DNA of 64,000 nucleotides, from the NCBI GenBank assembly GCA_946615905.1, contig CAMOIE010000009.1, positions 48,203 through 112,202 of the forward strand, in the 5' to 3' direction. The number at the start of each line of letters is the position of its first letter. The first letter of the stretch is position 1. Source of the DNA: an uncultured Treponema sp. GTDB taxonomy: Bacteria > Spirochaetota > Spirochaetia > Treponematales > Treponemataceae. Below the pieces are notes generated by a model that saw only the letters and a list, made by a program, of their open reading frames with translations, had not been told where the DNA came from and searched no databases. A program made the position numbers and the translations under genes. Below are positions 43,108 through 53,015 of this stretch, piece after piece.

Positions 43108-43481
43108 AATTAGCATACCTCCTTAAAATTCAAAAATAGTGTAAACCCGAATTTAAAAACGTGCAATTTTTTTTTCAGAAAACAATAACGTAAAAGTTAA
43201 AATTTTAACAAAATTGTAAAAATTCAGTCTTTGTTATATTTTGCTATATTTTCGGAGCTTTTGGGCGCGAGATTTTTCGCCGTCGGGGCTTTCCGCGGTT
43301 CCGCTTACGCTGCAATGCTTCGCATCGGCTTCGCCGCCGCTCCAATCCTTGCGCAATTTTTCGTGAGATTTATGATACGCCCGCTTAGCGGATGCGGGTG
43401 TGCGCCAACGGACGAATGAGGGAGACCGAACTGCGGAATCCAGAGGGGCAGATGTATTTTGCGCCCTCCAAAAAAGAAAAT
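43108..43481. repeat. 374-base gene-free region with family B repeat
   Basis: The right part (43281-43440) holds the family B repeat in the opposite orientation to that at 31304-31400 and ends near GAGACCGAACTGCGG. The left part (43108-43250) is AT-rich and should carry the cstA promoter; TTGCAC-17-TACACT on the minus strand is a weak candidate. No coding sequence supported. Confidence 0.6.
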
Positions 43482-44552
43482 CTAACGGATTTTAAAGAAG
43501 ATTCCGACCAGGGTGACGGTGATTAAAAGCTGGATAATCAGGAACTTTATGAGGACTTGGGTCGGGGACCAGCCGTGGTTTACCCTCATGTGGTCGTGGA
43601 GGGGAAAGCGGATTTTTGCGAAAATCGAGATGTGGAAAAAGCGTTTCAAAAAGACTTTTACGAGTCCCATGCCGCCGTTCAAAAGAATGATGAAAGATGT
43701 GGCCAGAATCAAAAATGGGTTGCCGCTGACCATGACCATGAGGCCGATGTAAAAACCCAAAGCCCGGCTGCCCGCGTCTCCCATCAGGACTTTTGAGGGG
43801 TAGGCGTTGTGCCAGAGGTAGCCCATCAAAACCCCGGCAAGGGCGAAAGTCATCACAGCCCATGAGGCTCCGTCAGAGAGGTGGGGAACCAGCAGGTACT
43901 GGGCTATGTCCTTGTGACCGAGAATGAAGTAGAAGATTACGCCCAAAGTTATCAGGGCGACCAAGACCAGTGTCGATGAAAGTCCGTCAACTCCGTCGGT
44001 GCAGTTTGTCGTGTTAACGCTTGTCCAGATCATGATTACGGAGATTACGACGAAAAGCCAGGGCCAAACTTTTATCGGGTGGGTCAAAAAAGGAAGCCAG
44101 AAGCAGATTGAGCCGTCCGGACTTGATTTTTGAATGTAAATCGCCATCAAGACAGAAGCCACGACTGAAATCACGAGGTCGAGAAGTGCCTTGCGGTACT
44201 CGCCCCATGATGTCACGGATTTGTCATCGAGGTAGCCTGTGACCATCATCAGCCAGGTCAGCAGGAGAACCGAGGACTTGAACCAGTCCAGCGGCACGAA
44301 GATAAAACTCAAGAGCGCGAAGACGGATATGAAAAAGACACCGGATCCTGTCGGCTTGCCCTTTGCCGCCTCGGCTGAGACTGTGAATTCCCGGCCGCGG
44401 TCGTGGGGCATGAAGTTGTAGAAACGGGGCATGAACCAGCGCACGATTGCAAAGCCAGTGTACAAGGCCATGACAATCAAAACCGTGTAGGACTGCAAAA
44501 GTCGGGCAGGTCCGAAGTATTCTTTTAAAAATCCGCCTAGGTAATAGAGCAT
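43482..44552 (-). CDS. mraY: Phospho-N-acetylmuramoyl-pentapeptide-transferase
   Basis: The 356-residue membrane enzyme makes lipid I. About ten helices with the catalytic phrases GYLDDKSV (DDx), NTTNCTDGVDGLSS, VLMGDAGSRALG and FPLHDHMRVNHGWSPTQV (the MraY HHH-like region, here altered). The usual K-x-TPTMGG segment is replaced by KGKPTGSGVFF, a divergent form. It is the last gene after guaB (12-base gap), away from any mur cluster. Confidence 0.87.
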   Translation of the reverse strand: MLYYLGGFLKEYFGPARLLQSYTVLIVMALYTGFAIVRWFMPRFYNFMPHDRGREFTVSAEAAKGKPTGSGVFFISVFALLSFIFVPLDWFKSSVLLLTWLMMVTGYLDDKSVTSWGEYRKALLDLVISVVASVLMAIYIQKSSPDGSICFWLPFLTHPIKVWPWLFVVISVIMIWTSVNTTNCTDGVDGLSSTLVLVALITLGVIFYFILGHKDIAQYLLVPHLSDGASWAVMTFALAGVLMGYLWHNAYPSKVLMGDAGSRALGFYIGLMVMVSGNPFLILATSFIILLNGGMGLVKVFLKRFFHISIFAKIRFPLHDHMRVNHGWSPTQVLIKFLIIQLLITVTLVGIFFKIR

Positions 44553-44564
44553 CTTGAGTAAACC

Positions 44565-46079
44565 TTAGTTAAAACTTGAAATCTGTGTATTTTTGACAAC
44601 AACGTCGTGGGCGGAGCCTTCCTGAATTGTCGTGGAGGAAACCAAAGTGATTTTGGCTTTTTCCTGAAGCTCAGGGATTGAGAGGGCGCCGCAGTTGCAC
44701 ATAGTATGGATGACCTTGTTGCATGTCATTGTAACACCATCGTGCAGGTGGCCGGCATAAGGAACGTAGGAATCAACGCCTTCCTCGAAAGAGAGGTTTT
44801 TGCTTCCGCCCAAGTCGTATCTCTGCCAGTTGCGGGCGCGGTTGGAGCCTTCTCCCCAGTATTCTTTGACGTAGTTGCCGTTTACGACCAGTTTGTTTGT
44901 CGGTGACTCGTCGAAGCGGGCGAAGTAGCGTCCCTGCATAACGAAGTCTGCTCCCATGGCCAGTGCCAGAGTGATGTGGTAGTCGTGGACTACGCCGCCG
45001 TCTGAGCAAATCGGAACGTAGATTCCGGTCTTCTTGTAGTATTCATCGCGGGCTTTTGCTACTTCGATTGTGGCTGTCGCCTGACCGCGTCCGATTCCCT
45101 TCTGCTCGCGTGTGATGCAGATGGAGCCTCCGCCGATTCCGATTTTAACAAAGTCAGCTCCGTTCTCGGCCAAAAAGTTGAATCCCTCAGCATCGACGAC
45201 GTTTCCGGCTCCGACTTTTACCTGGTCGCCAAAGTTGTCGTGGATGTAGTGGAGGGCGCGGGCCTGCCATTCTGAGAACCCCTCGCTTGAGTCAAGGACG
45301 AAGACATCGCAGCCGGCCTTGATCAAAGCGGGAACGCGTTCAGCGTAATCGCGAGTGTTGATTCCCGCGCCGACGATGTAGCGTCTCTGGCTGTCGAGAA
45401 GTTCGAGAGGATGCGCCTCGTGTGTTGAGTAGTCCTTGCGGAATACGATTGAAAGAAGGTTTCCGTCTTTGTCGACCACGGGCAGCTGGTTGATTTTGTT
45501 AGCCCAAATCAGCTCGTTGGCCTCGCTCAAGGTGATTCCGTCCTTTCCAGTAACCATGTCGGAAAGGGGAGTCATGTAGTCCTTTACTTTTGCGTCTTCT
45601 GGGCAGTGGGAGATGCGGAAGTCACGGCTTGTGATGATTCCGGCAAGTTTTCCGTGGGCTGTTCCGTCCTCTGTGACGGCTACGGTTGAGTGGCCTGTTT
45701 TTTCTGTTAAGGCGACGACTTCTTTTAATGTGGCATCAGGGCGGACGTTTGAGTCAGATGTCACAAATCCCGCCTTGTATGATTTTACGCGGGCGACCAT
45801 TGCGGCCTGGTCCTCGATTGACTGGGAGCCGTAGATGAAGGAGATTCCGCCTTCCTTTGCAAGGGCGATTGCCAGCTTGTCGTCAGAGACGGCCTGCATT
45901 ACGGCAGAAACCATCGGAATGTTCATCATAAGGGGGCATGTCTCGCCGGCTTTTTTGTTGTAGCGGACGACCGGTGTGCGCAGTGAAACCTTGTCAGGTG
46001 TGCAGTCTGCCGGTGTGTAGCCGGGAACCAAAAGATACTCGCCGAAAGTGTGCGAAGGCTCTTCAAAAAAATATGCCAT
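44565..46079 (-). CDS. guaB: Inosine-5'-monophosphate dehydrogenase
   Basis: The 504-residue protein has a TIM barrel with two CBS domains inserted (about 95-230: [14 protein letters not shown] and [16 protein letters not shown]). The active-site loop is [19 protein letters not shown] with the catalytic Cys. The flap region ([20 protein letters not shown]) differs from the E. coli type, resembling a protist/spirochaete-like branch. It commits IMP to guanine nucleotides. GGGAGA ribosome site. A CCCTA in the short gap upstream could pair with TAGGG of that site. Confidence 0.93.
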   Translation of the reverse strand: MAYFFEEPSHTFGEYLLVPGYTPADCTPDKVSLRTPVVRYNKKAGETCPLMMNIPMVSAVMQAVSDDKLAIALAKEGGISFIYGSQSIEDQAAMVARVKSYKAGFVTSDSNVRPDATLKEVVALTEKTGHSTVAVTEDGTAHGKLAGIITSRDFRISHCPEDAKVKDYMTPLSDMVTGKDGITLSEANELIWANKINQLPVVDKDGNLLSIVFRKDYSTHEAHPLELLDSQRRYIVGAGINTRDYAERVPALIKAGCDVFVLDSSEGFSEWQARALHYIHDNFGDQVKVGAGNVVDAEGFNFLAENGADFVKIGIGGGSICITREQKGIGRGQATATIEVAKARDEYYKKTGIYVPICSDGGVVHDYHITLALAMGADFVMQGRYFARFDESPTNKLVVNGNYVKEYWGEGSNRARNWQRYDLGGSKNLSFEEGVDSYVPYAGHLHDGVTMTCNKVIHTMCNCGALSIPELQEKAKITLVSSTTIQEGSAHDVVVKNTQISSFN

Positions 46080-46129
46080 GATTTTCTCCCTATGTTTTGA
46101 AAAAAATATATTAGGGTATTTTAGAAAAA

Positions 46130-47497
46130 TTAAGCCTTGCCGTCAATAATCGGCAGTTTTTTAAAGAAGGCTACCGCAAAGGGAATTGACGTGAGCGAAG
46201 TCAGAATGTCGGCGGCAGTTTGGGTCACTTCAACGCCGGGCAAGCCCCAGAAGTGCGGAAAGATTAAAATCATCGGAATAAAATAAATTCCCTGCCGCAG
46301 GCTTGAGAGAAAGGTCGCAGATTTTGCCTGGCCAGAAGATTGTAGGGTCATGTTCACCCCGTGCATAATTGAATGAAAGGGGAGGGTCAGGCATTGGAAG
46401 CGCATTGCGGCGGCTCCGACCAAAACAACCATGTCGTCATCTCGGAAAAGCCTGATGATTTCCGGGGCGAAAATAAATACGAAGACGCCTAAAGTCATCA
46501 TTACGGCCGCTGAAAATTTTATCATAAAGAAAAAGGCTTCCTTTACCCGCTTGCCCAACCTTGCCCCGTAGTTCATCGCACAGACTGGCTGAAATCCCTG
46601 GCCGATTCCGATTGAAATCGCCATCAAAAAGTGAAATGCCCGGCCGGTAATAGACATTCCTGCCACAGCCGCATCCCCGTAGGCCCCGGCCGCCACGTTG
46701 AGCATAATTGTCGAGAGGGAGGCAAGCCCCTGGCGACAAAATGACGGAAAGCCGTTTTTCAAAATCGCCGCATAGGTTCTGGGAGACTTTGAGATGCAGG
46801 CCGGTGAAATTCTTGCCGCAGTTTTTTTGCGCAGGAACATAGAAAGCAGAATTGAAAAAGAAGTCAGCTGGCTCAAAGATGTGGCGATCGCGGCACCTGA
46901 AATTCCGAAATTGAACACGAAGATAAAAAGCGGGTCTAAAAAAATATTCAGAATTCCGCCTGTCGCAAGTCCTACTACCGCAAGATTTGCCCGTCCCTGA
47001 AAGCGCAGCTGGTTGTTCAGCGTGAATGTAGAGGCCATAAAGGGAATCCCAAGCAAAATCCAACTCATGTATGACCTGGCGAAGGGCAGAATTGTCGGTG
47101 TCGCCCCAAGCCTGACTATAATCCAGTCCTTGAAAAAGAATCCGAAAAGTGCGAGCAGAATTCCGGCCGACAAAATGAAGAAAAATGCTGAGGAACAGTA
47201 TCTGTCGGCTTTTTCCTGATTTTTTGCCCCCAAGGCTCGTGAGACTATAGCCCCTGACCCCATCCCAATTGTAAATCCGACCGCCTGAACTATTGCCTGC
47301 AATGAGAATATTACGCCGACCGCCCCGGAGGCCGAAGTTCCCAATTTGGAGACGAAAAAAGTGTCCGCCATCGAGTAGATTGCCGTCACCATCATTGAAA
47401 GTATCGTCGGAATTGCCAGTGTCACAATCAGTCGTGAAACCGGTTCACTTGTCATTTTCTCTACTATATTTTTGGAATTTGCTGAGGAACTTTTCAT
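46130..47497 (-). CDS. MATE-family multidrug/sodium efflux pump
   Basis: The 455-residue protein has twelve predicted membrane helices and MATE phrases: [56 protein letters not shown]. It exports cationic drugs or metabolites in exchange for H+ or Na+. It lies 50 bases before guaB on the same strand and may be cotranscribed. A second in-frame ATG at 47455 is possible. Confidence 0.93.
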   Translation of the reverse strand: MKSSSANSKNIVEKMTSEPVSRLIVTLAIPTILSMMVTAIYSMADTFFVSKLGTSASGAVGVIFSLQAIVQAVGFTIGMGSGAIVSRALGAKNQEKADRYCSSAFFFILSAGILLALFGFFFKDWIIVRLGATPTILPFARSYMSWILLGIPFMASTFTLNNQLRFQGRANLAVVGLATGGILNIFLDPLFIFVFNFGISGAAIATSLSQLTSFSILLSMFLRKKTAARISPACISKSPRTYAAILKNGFPSFCRQGLASLSTIMLNVAAGAYGDAAVAGMSITGRAFHFLMAISIGIGQGFQPVCAMNYGARLGKRVKEAFFFMIKFSAAVMMTLGVFVFIFAPEIIRLFRDDDMVVLVGAAAMRFQCLTLPFHSIMHGVNMTLQSSGQAKSATFLSSLRQGIYFIPMILIFPHFWGLPGVEVTQTAADILTSLTSIPFAVAFFKKLPIIDGKA

Positions 47498-47718
47498 GCC
47501 GCCATTTTGGCCTTTTCTCGCATTTTTGACAAGGAATTTTTATGGGCGCAAGTCTCTCTGCCAGCGTGGCCTCCGGGCTTCGGTGCCCTCGGTGCTACCG
47601 CACTTGCCTCCGGCAACCCTCCGGTCCCGTAGCGCAATTTGTTTTTCATCTTCCCGTCCCCCTGCGTAAATATAAGTCGGGTAGGGGATTGAACTGGTAG
47701 AATTGAGCTATCACGCGA

Positions 47719-47747
47719 TTCACTAAACGCAAAAAATCCGTTATACT
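47719..47747 (+). promoter_or_regulatory. Promoter of DUF4954 gene
   Basis: TTCACT, 17-base spacer, TATACT at 47742-47747; 9 bases to the ATG at 47757, no Shine-Dalgarno sequence. Confidence 0.6.
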
Positions 47748-47756
47748 CTAAAATAT

Positions 47757-49985
47757 ATGGCTTCAGTCACTTTTATCGAAGAAAAATCAAATTATGGAAT
47801 TCCCTCTGAACTGAAAAAGGGAAAGCGCAACCTTACCGACGAGGAAATCGCCGTTCTGGTCTACAACCGCAACCGCAATTCCGACCCGACATGGAAAAAT
47901 ATTCTGGTCTCTGAAAATCCCGGAGACTTCAATCCTGAGCTTATTTTTGAATCTGAATTCCGGGGCTGGACTGTCCTCGGTCGTATGAAAAATGCGAAGA
48001 TAAAATTCCATGACCTGGAACTTGAGACCGGCATCTACCACTCCTGCCTGGCAAATGTCCTCTTGGGAGACGACTGTGTGGTCCGCAACGTGACCTACCT
48101 CGAAAATTACCGAATCGGCGACCGTGTAATGCTCTTCAACATACAGGAGATGTCCTGCACCAATCACTCAAAGTTCGGAAACGGAATCCTCAAAAAGGGG
48201 GAGCCTGAGTCCAACCGCGTCTGGATTGGAGTCGGCAACGAGAACGGCAACCGGTCTGTCCTCCCGTTTGAGTCGATGATTGCGGCCGACGCTTATATTT
48301 GGTCCCGCTACCGTGACGACAAGCTTCTGCAGGAAAAATTCCTTGAGCTGACCGAATACGGAAACAGTAAAAAACTCGACACATTCGGAACCGTCGGAAA
48401 TGATGCCGTAATAAAGAACTCGACCCTTTTAAAAGACGCCAAAATCGGAGCCAGCGCATACATAAAGGGAGCCTTCAAGTTAAAAAATATCACGGTTCTT
48501 TCAAGTGAAGAGGAGCCTAGCCAAATCGGTGAGGGCGTGGAGCTTGTAAACGGAATCATGGGCTACGGGTCCAGGGCATTCTATCAGGCCGTGGCCGTCC
48601 GCTTTGTAATCGGCCGCAACTGCCAGCTCAAATACGGGGCCAGGCTTTTGAATTCTGTCCTCGGCGACAACTCTACGATTTCCTGCTGCGAATGCCTTAA
48701 CAATTTGATTTTCCCCTTCCACGAGCAGCACCACAACTCTTCATTCCTGATTGCCTCGACTGTCTGCGGTCAGAGCAACATCGCTTCCGGGGCTACAATC
48801 GGCTCCAACCACAACTCCCGCTCGCCTGACGGGGAAATGTTCGCGGGGCGCGGCTTCTGGCCAGGCCTTTGCTCTGACTTCAAGCACAACTCATATTTTG
48901 CATCCTTTGTCCTTGTGGCGAAAGGCTCCTACACAAGGGAACTCAACATCCGCTATCCATTCTCACTGGTGGCCTGCGGAGGAGTGGACGAGCCACTTCA
49001 CATAATCCCGGCATACTGGTTCCTCTACAATATGTACGCCATTGCCCGCAACAGGACGAAATTCCTTGCCCGCGACAAGCGTCTTGTAAAAGTCCAGCAC
49101 ATAGAAACCGATCCCTTTGCCCCCGACACAATGCAGGAGATTCTTGTCGCCTTGAACCGCTTGATTGAGCTGACCGGCCGCTATCTGATTGACAAGAACG
49201 AGCCAGGGGCTGTCAGGGCCGAGACGAGAGATTCCCTTCTCCAGATTGCAAAAGACTATCTCCACCACCACCCGGAGGCCGACTTCGAGCTTTTTGACCG
49301 CGATGCGCAGAAAAAATGCGGGGCCAGAATCTTCAAGCCTGTCAAAGCCTACAAGGAGTACCGCAAAATCCTTAAATATTACGCCGTCAACTGCCTGATG
49401 GACTACTGCAAGCTACGCAATATTTCCGCCCTGAGTGAAAATGAGATTGAGACCCTCAAAAAACTCCCCCTTTACACAAAGTGGGTAAACGTTGGCGGCC
49501 AGGTTCTCCCTGAGGAAAGACTTAACGAGCTTTTTGACCAGATTAAGTCCGGGGCCATTCAAAACTGGCAGCAGGTTCACGCCTTCTATGACGACTGCCA
49601 GTCCTGCTACGGCTCTTATAAAATCGCTTATGCCCTCTATCTGCTTGAGTGGCTTTACTCCCGGTCTGTTTCCCAGTTCACAAAGGAGATTTACACCGAC
49701 ATTGAAAAGGACGTTATCGCCGTCAGCGATGAGATTTACGACTCTGTGATAATCTCCCGCATGAAGGACTTTGACGACGATTTCCGCATGATTACATTCC
49801 GCAATTCCAGAGAGATGGACGCAGTAATCGGCTCAATCGGAACTGTCACCGAGAACAACTTCCTTTCTGACATCAAAAAATCAACCCGCGAATTCAAGCG
49901 GAGCCTCAAGCTTTTATTTAAGGAACTCTGCGGTGACAAGGAAGTGAAGGCCATCAGCCAGGAGGACGAGCTTTTATGGAAGTAA
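47757..49985 (+). CDS. DUF4954 left-handed beta-helix protein
   Basis: The 742-residue protein has a long hexapeptide-repeat core (about 60-390; LLGDDCVVRNVTYLENYRIG, NDAVIKNSTLLKDAKIGASA, TVCGQSNIASGATIGSNHNS) of the left-handed beta-helix type seen in acyl and nucleotidyl transferases. A mostly helical C-terminal half (about 400-742) follows. DUF4954 is shared by Bacteroidetes and treponemes and has no known function. No signal peptide. It overlaps the next gene by 10 bases, a clear operon pair. Confidence 0.87.
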   Translation: MASVTFIEEKSNYGIPSELKKGKRNLTDEEIAVLVYNRNRNSDPTWKNILVSENPGDFNPELIFESEFRGWTVLGRMKNAKIKFHDLELETGIYHSCLANVLLGDDCVVRNVTYLENYRIGDRVMLFNIQEMSCTNHSKFGNGILKKGEPESNRVWIGVGNENGNRSVLPFESMIAADAYIWSRYRDDKLLQEKFLELTEYGNSKKLDTFGTVGNDAVIKNSTLLKDAKIGASAYIKGAFKLKNITVLSSEEEPSQIGEGVELVNGIMGYGSRAFYQAVAVRFVIGRNCQLKYGARLLNSVLGDNSTISCCECLNNLIFPFHEQHHNSSFLIASTVCGQSNIASGATIGSNHNSRSPDGEMFAGRGFWPGLCSDFKHNSYFASFVLVAKGSYTRELNIRYPFSLVACGGVDEPLHIIPAYWFLYNMYAIARNRTKFLARDKRLVKVQHIETDPFAPDTMQEILVALNRLIELTGRYLIDKNEPGAVRAETRDSLLQIAKDYLHHHPEADFELFDRDAQKKCGARIFKPVKAYKEYRKILKYYAVNCLMDYCKLRNISALSENEIETLKKLPLYTKWVNVGGQVLPEERLNELFDQIKSGAIQNWQQVHAFYDDCQSCYGSYKIAYALYLLEWLYSRSVSQFTKEIYTDIEKDVIAVSDEIYDSVIISRMKDFDDDFRMITFRNSREMDAVIGSIGTVTENNFLSDIKKSTREFKRSLKLLFKELCGDKEVKAISQEDELLWK

Positions 49986-51874
49986 AATACGGAAACCCTT
50001 CCATTGAGTCAATCCACGACTGCATCACAGACGTCGCCGGTAAAAATCCTGACTCTTTTTTTGAAAAACTAGAGGAAAAGGAAGGTCTCTCGCCCTTTGT
50101 AAAAAACTATGTGCTTGGGTCTTTTTTTCCAAGGATGCTGACTTTCTCAGCCCGTGCCCCAGAAAGCAAGGACGGCATCCCATTTATCCCTGAAAGTCCG
50201 ACCAAGGATTTTATTCTCTACAATGCCGCCTCCTCGATTTTGCTGGATATTTTGCCCCACTTGTATTCGATTCTCCCGGTGGACGAGGTAAAGAAAAAGA
50301 TTCCTGAATTTTTGGCCGGAAAATTCAAGTCAGATTCTGGGGTGAAATCCTTGAAAGCTGCATTCAAAATCCTTGAAAGCTTGAAAAAATCACTTTCCGC
50401 CCACTTTGATTTTACCGACTCCGATTTTTCCCGCCTGAATATTGCCATTGAGAATGCGCTAAAGGCTGGAAAAAATGACTTTGAGGCCTATTTTAAAATC
50501 CTCGACACCTTTGACTACAGAAACGTCAAAGCTCAAACCGCTGACTTTATCCTAGACTCATTCACAAAAAAATTCGTCTACAAAGAAGAGCCTTCGGAAA
50601 AATATTTTGCCCAGATTGAGGAAAGTCTTCCCCACTGCTCGGCCTTTTTCATTCCCTATTTGAAGGGCTTTGAGGCTGTCGCATCCCTTGATTTTTCTGC
50701 CGCGGAAGATTTTTTCACAGAGGCTGGAAAGAATCTTTCTTTTGCCGGTGACTGGACTTCAGACTTTTTGAGACAGGCTGTAGCCCTCTTCCTCTACGAT
50801 AAAAAAGAAGAGAAAGCCCAGAAATTCATAGAGGCTGGCGAGGAAGTTGGAATTTTTGCCCAGAATTCAAAAGTCTTTGCTGTGGAAAGCGCCCACCGTG
50901 ATTTTTATATCCAGTTTAATCTAAAAATGTTCAAGGATTTTGCAAAAGTCCGGGTTCGTGCATTAAAAGACGTAAAAATTCTTTATACCGATAAAATTCG
51001 CGAGGCGGTTGACACAGGCGACTTGAAAAAGCTCAAAACTGTTTGTCCGCCTGAAAAAATTGACTCCGTGAGAATTGAGGGAGTCTCCCTTTTGTATTAC
51101 GCAATCCAGAGAAAGGGTGTGGTCAAGCAGGGGGCGGAGGCTTTTACTCAAAATCTTGTCGCTTCTGAAACTGACCGCTCATTTCGCTCAATTGACCTTT
51201 CAAAATTTTCTCTTGAGGAGAGAAGGGCTGCCGCTTTGAAAATCCAGCATTCCATGCGGGACACCTACGAAAAGTCAGGGCTTGGAAATCTCTTTTTTGA
51301 GTCCAGCTGCGGAAGTGAAAAAGAAATTCCTGCGCTCTTAAAAAAGCTCGAAGCTCTTATTGCCTATATCGCTGAAAATGCAGGGGATGTCGATTCCTTC
51401 ACCCGGCAGATTGAAGGCTCCTTCGGAACGAACGCCTTGGCCCTTGCCGCTGAGATGGACGACGCTCAGTCCGCAAAAATCCTGTTAAATAGGGGGGCTT
51501 CTCCTTCTAGACAAAACGGTTCTGCTCCGTTCGGAATGAATTATTCTGACGGAAGCAAGATTTCGGTTGAGCTGCCGAACAATTTTCTTTACAGGTTGAT
51601 TTCCTTTAAGTCATTTGTGACTTTGAAAGTCTTTTTGACGGAATTTACAGAGCTTGCCCGCCCGATGATGACCGAGACAAGCAAAAAGAGCAACATTACC
51701 CCTCTTGTCTATCTGATTTTGACCCAAATCTATGCCGCTGCTACAAAAGAGGAGTACGATGCCAACTCAAAAATTGTGAACGAATTGATTCCGCTTTTTG
51801 AGGCCTCAGGAGCAAAAATCCGACAGCAGACAGCTTTTGGAAGTGCCGAAAAATTACTGGGCATGAAGCATTAA
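49976..51874 (+). CDS. Large helical protein with ankyrin-like C-terminus, DUF4954 partner
   Basis: The 632-residue cytoplasmic protein is mainly helical; residues about 230-320 look TPR-like (FEAVASLDFSAAEDFFTEAG). Near 340-360 and 480-500 ankyrin-like phrases appear (VRIEGVSLLYYAIQRKG; TNALALAAEMDDAQSAKILL and NRGASP). No catalytic motif is seen. Translationally coupled to DUF4954 (start 10 bases inside it), so the two probably work as a complex. Confidence 0.78.
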   Translation: MEVKYGNPSIESIHDCITDVAGKNPDSFFEKLEEKEGLSPFVKNYVLGSFFPRMLTFSARAPESKDGIPFIPESPTKDFILYNAASSILLDILPHLYSILPVDEVKKKIPEFLAGKFKSDSGVKSLKAAFKILESLKKSLSAHFDFTDSDFSRLNIAIENALKAGKNDFEAYFKILDTFDYRNVKAQTADFILDSFTKKFVYKEEPSEKYFAQIEESLPHCSAFFIPYLKGFEAVASLDFSAAEDFFTEAGKNLSFAGDWTSDFLRQAVALFLYDKKEEKAQKFIEAGEEVGIFAQNSKVFAVESAHRDFYIQFNLKMFKDFAKVRVRALKDVKILYTDKIREAVDTGDLKKLKTVCPPEKIDSVRIEGVSLLYYAIQRKGVVKQGAEAFTQNLVASETDRSFRSIDLSKFSLEERRAAALKIQHSMRDTYEKSGLGNLFFESSCGSEKEIPALLKKLEALIAYIAENAGDVDSFTRQIEGSFGTNALALAAEMDDAQSAKILLNRGASPSRQNGSAPFGMNYSDGSKISVELPNNFLYRLISFKSFVTLKVFLTEFTELARPMMTETSKKSNITPLVYLILTQIYAAATKEEYDANSKIVNELIPLFEASGAKIRQQTAFGSAEKLLGMKH

Positions 51875-51891
51875 TCAGCATATTGCGTTAG

Positions 51892-51924
51892 AAAAAATCC
51901 CGGCCTGTGTGACCGGGATTTTTT
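51892..51924. terminator. Bidirectional terminator between convergent genes
   Basis: AAAAAATCCCGG-CCTGTGTGA-CCGGGATTTTTT, a perfect 12-pair stem. Confidence 0.92.
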
Positions 51925-51938
51925 ATGTTTGCAGAGAT

Positions 51939-52646
51939 TTATCTACGCCTGCGGGTCAACACAAGGAGGCGTAAAAGGGAGCCGATTGCGGTTAGGGCCG
52001 CGGCAACGTATGTCATTGCGGCGGCGGTAAGTACCGCCCTTGCCCCGCGAAGCTCCTCCTCGTCCAAAGTTCTGGTCTCCCGCAGGATTTTCAATGCCCG
52101 CCTTGACGCGTTGAATTCCACCGGAAGGGTAATTATATAAAAGGCGACTGAAACTGCGAAAAGAATCAAGCCTATGTTTGTGACAAGCTGGGCGAGTGCG
52201 AAAGTGTCGGCGGATTTTGCAGAATATCCGAAAATAATTCCCAAAATCGCCATCATGGGGCCGAATCTGGAGCCTATGTTTGCGGCCGGGTAGACGAATG
52301 ACCTCATTGCAAGCGGCGCGTAACCCCGGTTGTGCTGGATTGCGTGGCCAGTCTCGTGGGCGGCCACCCCGATTGCTGCGATTGACTCGCTTGCGAAGGT
52401 CGAGTCGCTCAGGTTCAGGGTTTTGTTGCCGGGATTGTAGTTGTCGGTCAGCTGGCCGCGAATCGGGTGTACTGTGACATCGTGGATGTCGTTTGACCAG
52501 AGTAGTATGGAGGCCGCCTTTTGCCCTGTTATTCCCTTTTTGCTGCGGATTTTGTCGTATTTTGCGAAAGTGCTTTTGACTTTTGCCGAGGCTATCATGC
52601 TCAAAATCACAAATGGCATGACGAAAATCAAGTAAGTTAAATCCAT
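51939..52646 (-). CDS. YugP-like zinc metallopeptidase (DUF2268/PF04298 type)
   Basis: ATG at 52646 is preferred to 52697 because GGAGG lies upstream. The 235-residue inner-membrane protein has an N-terminal helix, HETGHAIQHNRGY (HExxH zinc site) and three to four later helices (MMAILGIIFGYSA; LVTNIGLILFAVSVAFYIIT), then FNASRRALKILRETR. It belongs to a widespread family of membrane neutral zinc proteases whose substrates are unknown. It ends in RRRR. Confidence 0.9.
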   Translation of the reverse strand: MDLTYLIFVMPFVILSMIASAKVKSTFAKYDKIRSKKGITGQKAASILLWSNDIHDVTVHPIRGQLTDNYNPGNKTLNLSDSTFASESIAAIGVAAHETGHAIQHNRGYAPLAMRSFVYPAANIGSRFGPMMAILGIIFGYSAKSADTFALAQLVTNIGLILFAVSVAFYIITLPVEFNASRRALKILRETRTLDEEELRGARAVLTAAAMTYVAAALTAIGSLLRLLVLTRRRR

Positions 52647-53015
52647 CGAAATCCTCCAAACGTGTAATATTCTGTAAGATTTTTCTAGTAAAAACAATTT
52701 TGATGTGCGCTACCAGTCACGTTCGCGTCCTGTCGAAATCGCTAGATATCGTCGCTACACGCTGTTCTTGCCTTGAAACTTTATACGTTTGCCGCTTGCG
52801 CGGCAGGGTATGTAGCCCCGAAGTTGGCCGGCGGTTGAGCACTGTCGAAACCTCCGGCCAATGAGCGTGAGCGAAGGGCGAAACACCCGACGACCGCGAA
52901 GCGGGCGGCCGCCCAAAAATCTTGTCTGTTCATATTTTACAATTTCTGCTATTATATGTCCAATTATATTTTGGTCCTGCCGCACGCCAGCGGTGGAGAC
53001 AAGGAGTTTTTTCAA
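52647..53015. other. 369-base divergent gene-free region with repeats
   Basis: From left: the YugP-like leader, the 98-bp element copy 2 (52710-52807), a GGCCGGCGGTT/AACCTCCGGCC hairpin with a TGTCGAAA core (52827-52860), a family B-like tail (to about 52918), then AT-rich sequence (52930-52975) that should carry the GlyRS promoter, and AAGGAG at 53001. Confidence 0.65.
52710..52807. repeat. 98-bp dispersed element, copy 2 (inverted relative to copy 1)
   Basis: It reads GTCGCTACACGCTGTTCTTG, CCTTGAAACTTTATACGTTT, GCCGCTTGCGCGGCAGG in succession; the reverse complement of 29268-29365 with only scattered changes. Confidence 0.8.

Noticed and set aside
52956..53015. Upstream in-frame ATG as the GlyRS start
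   Set aside because: It overlaps the AT-rich promoter region; the ATG at 53016 has a proper AAGGAG.
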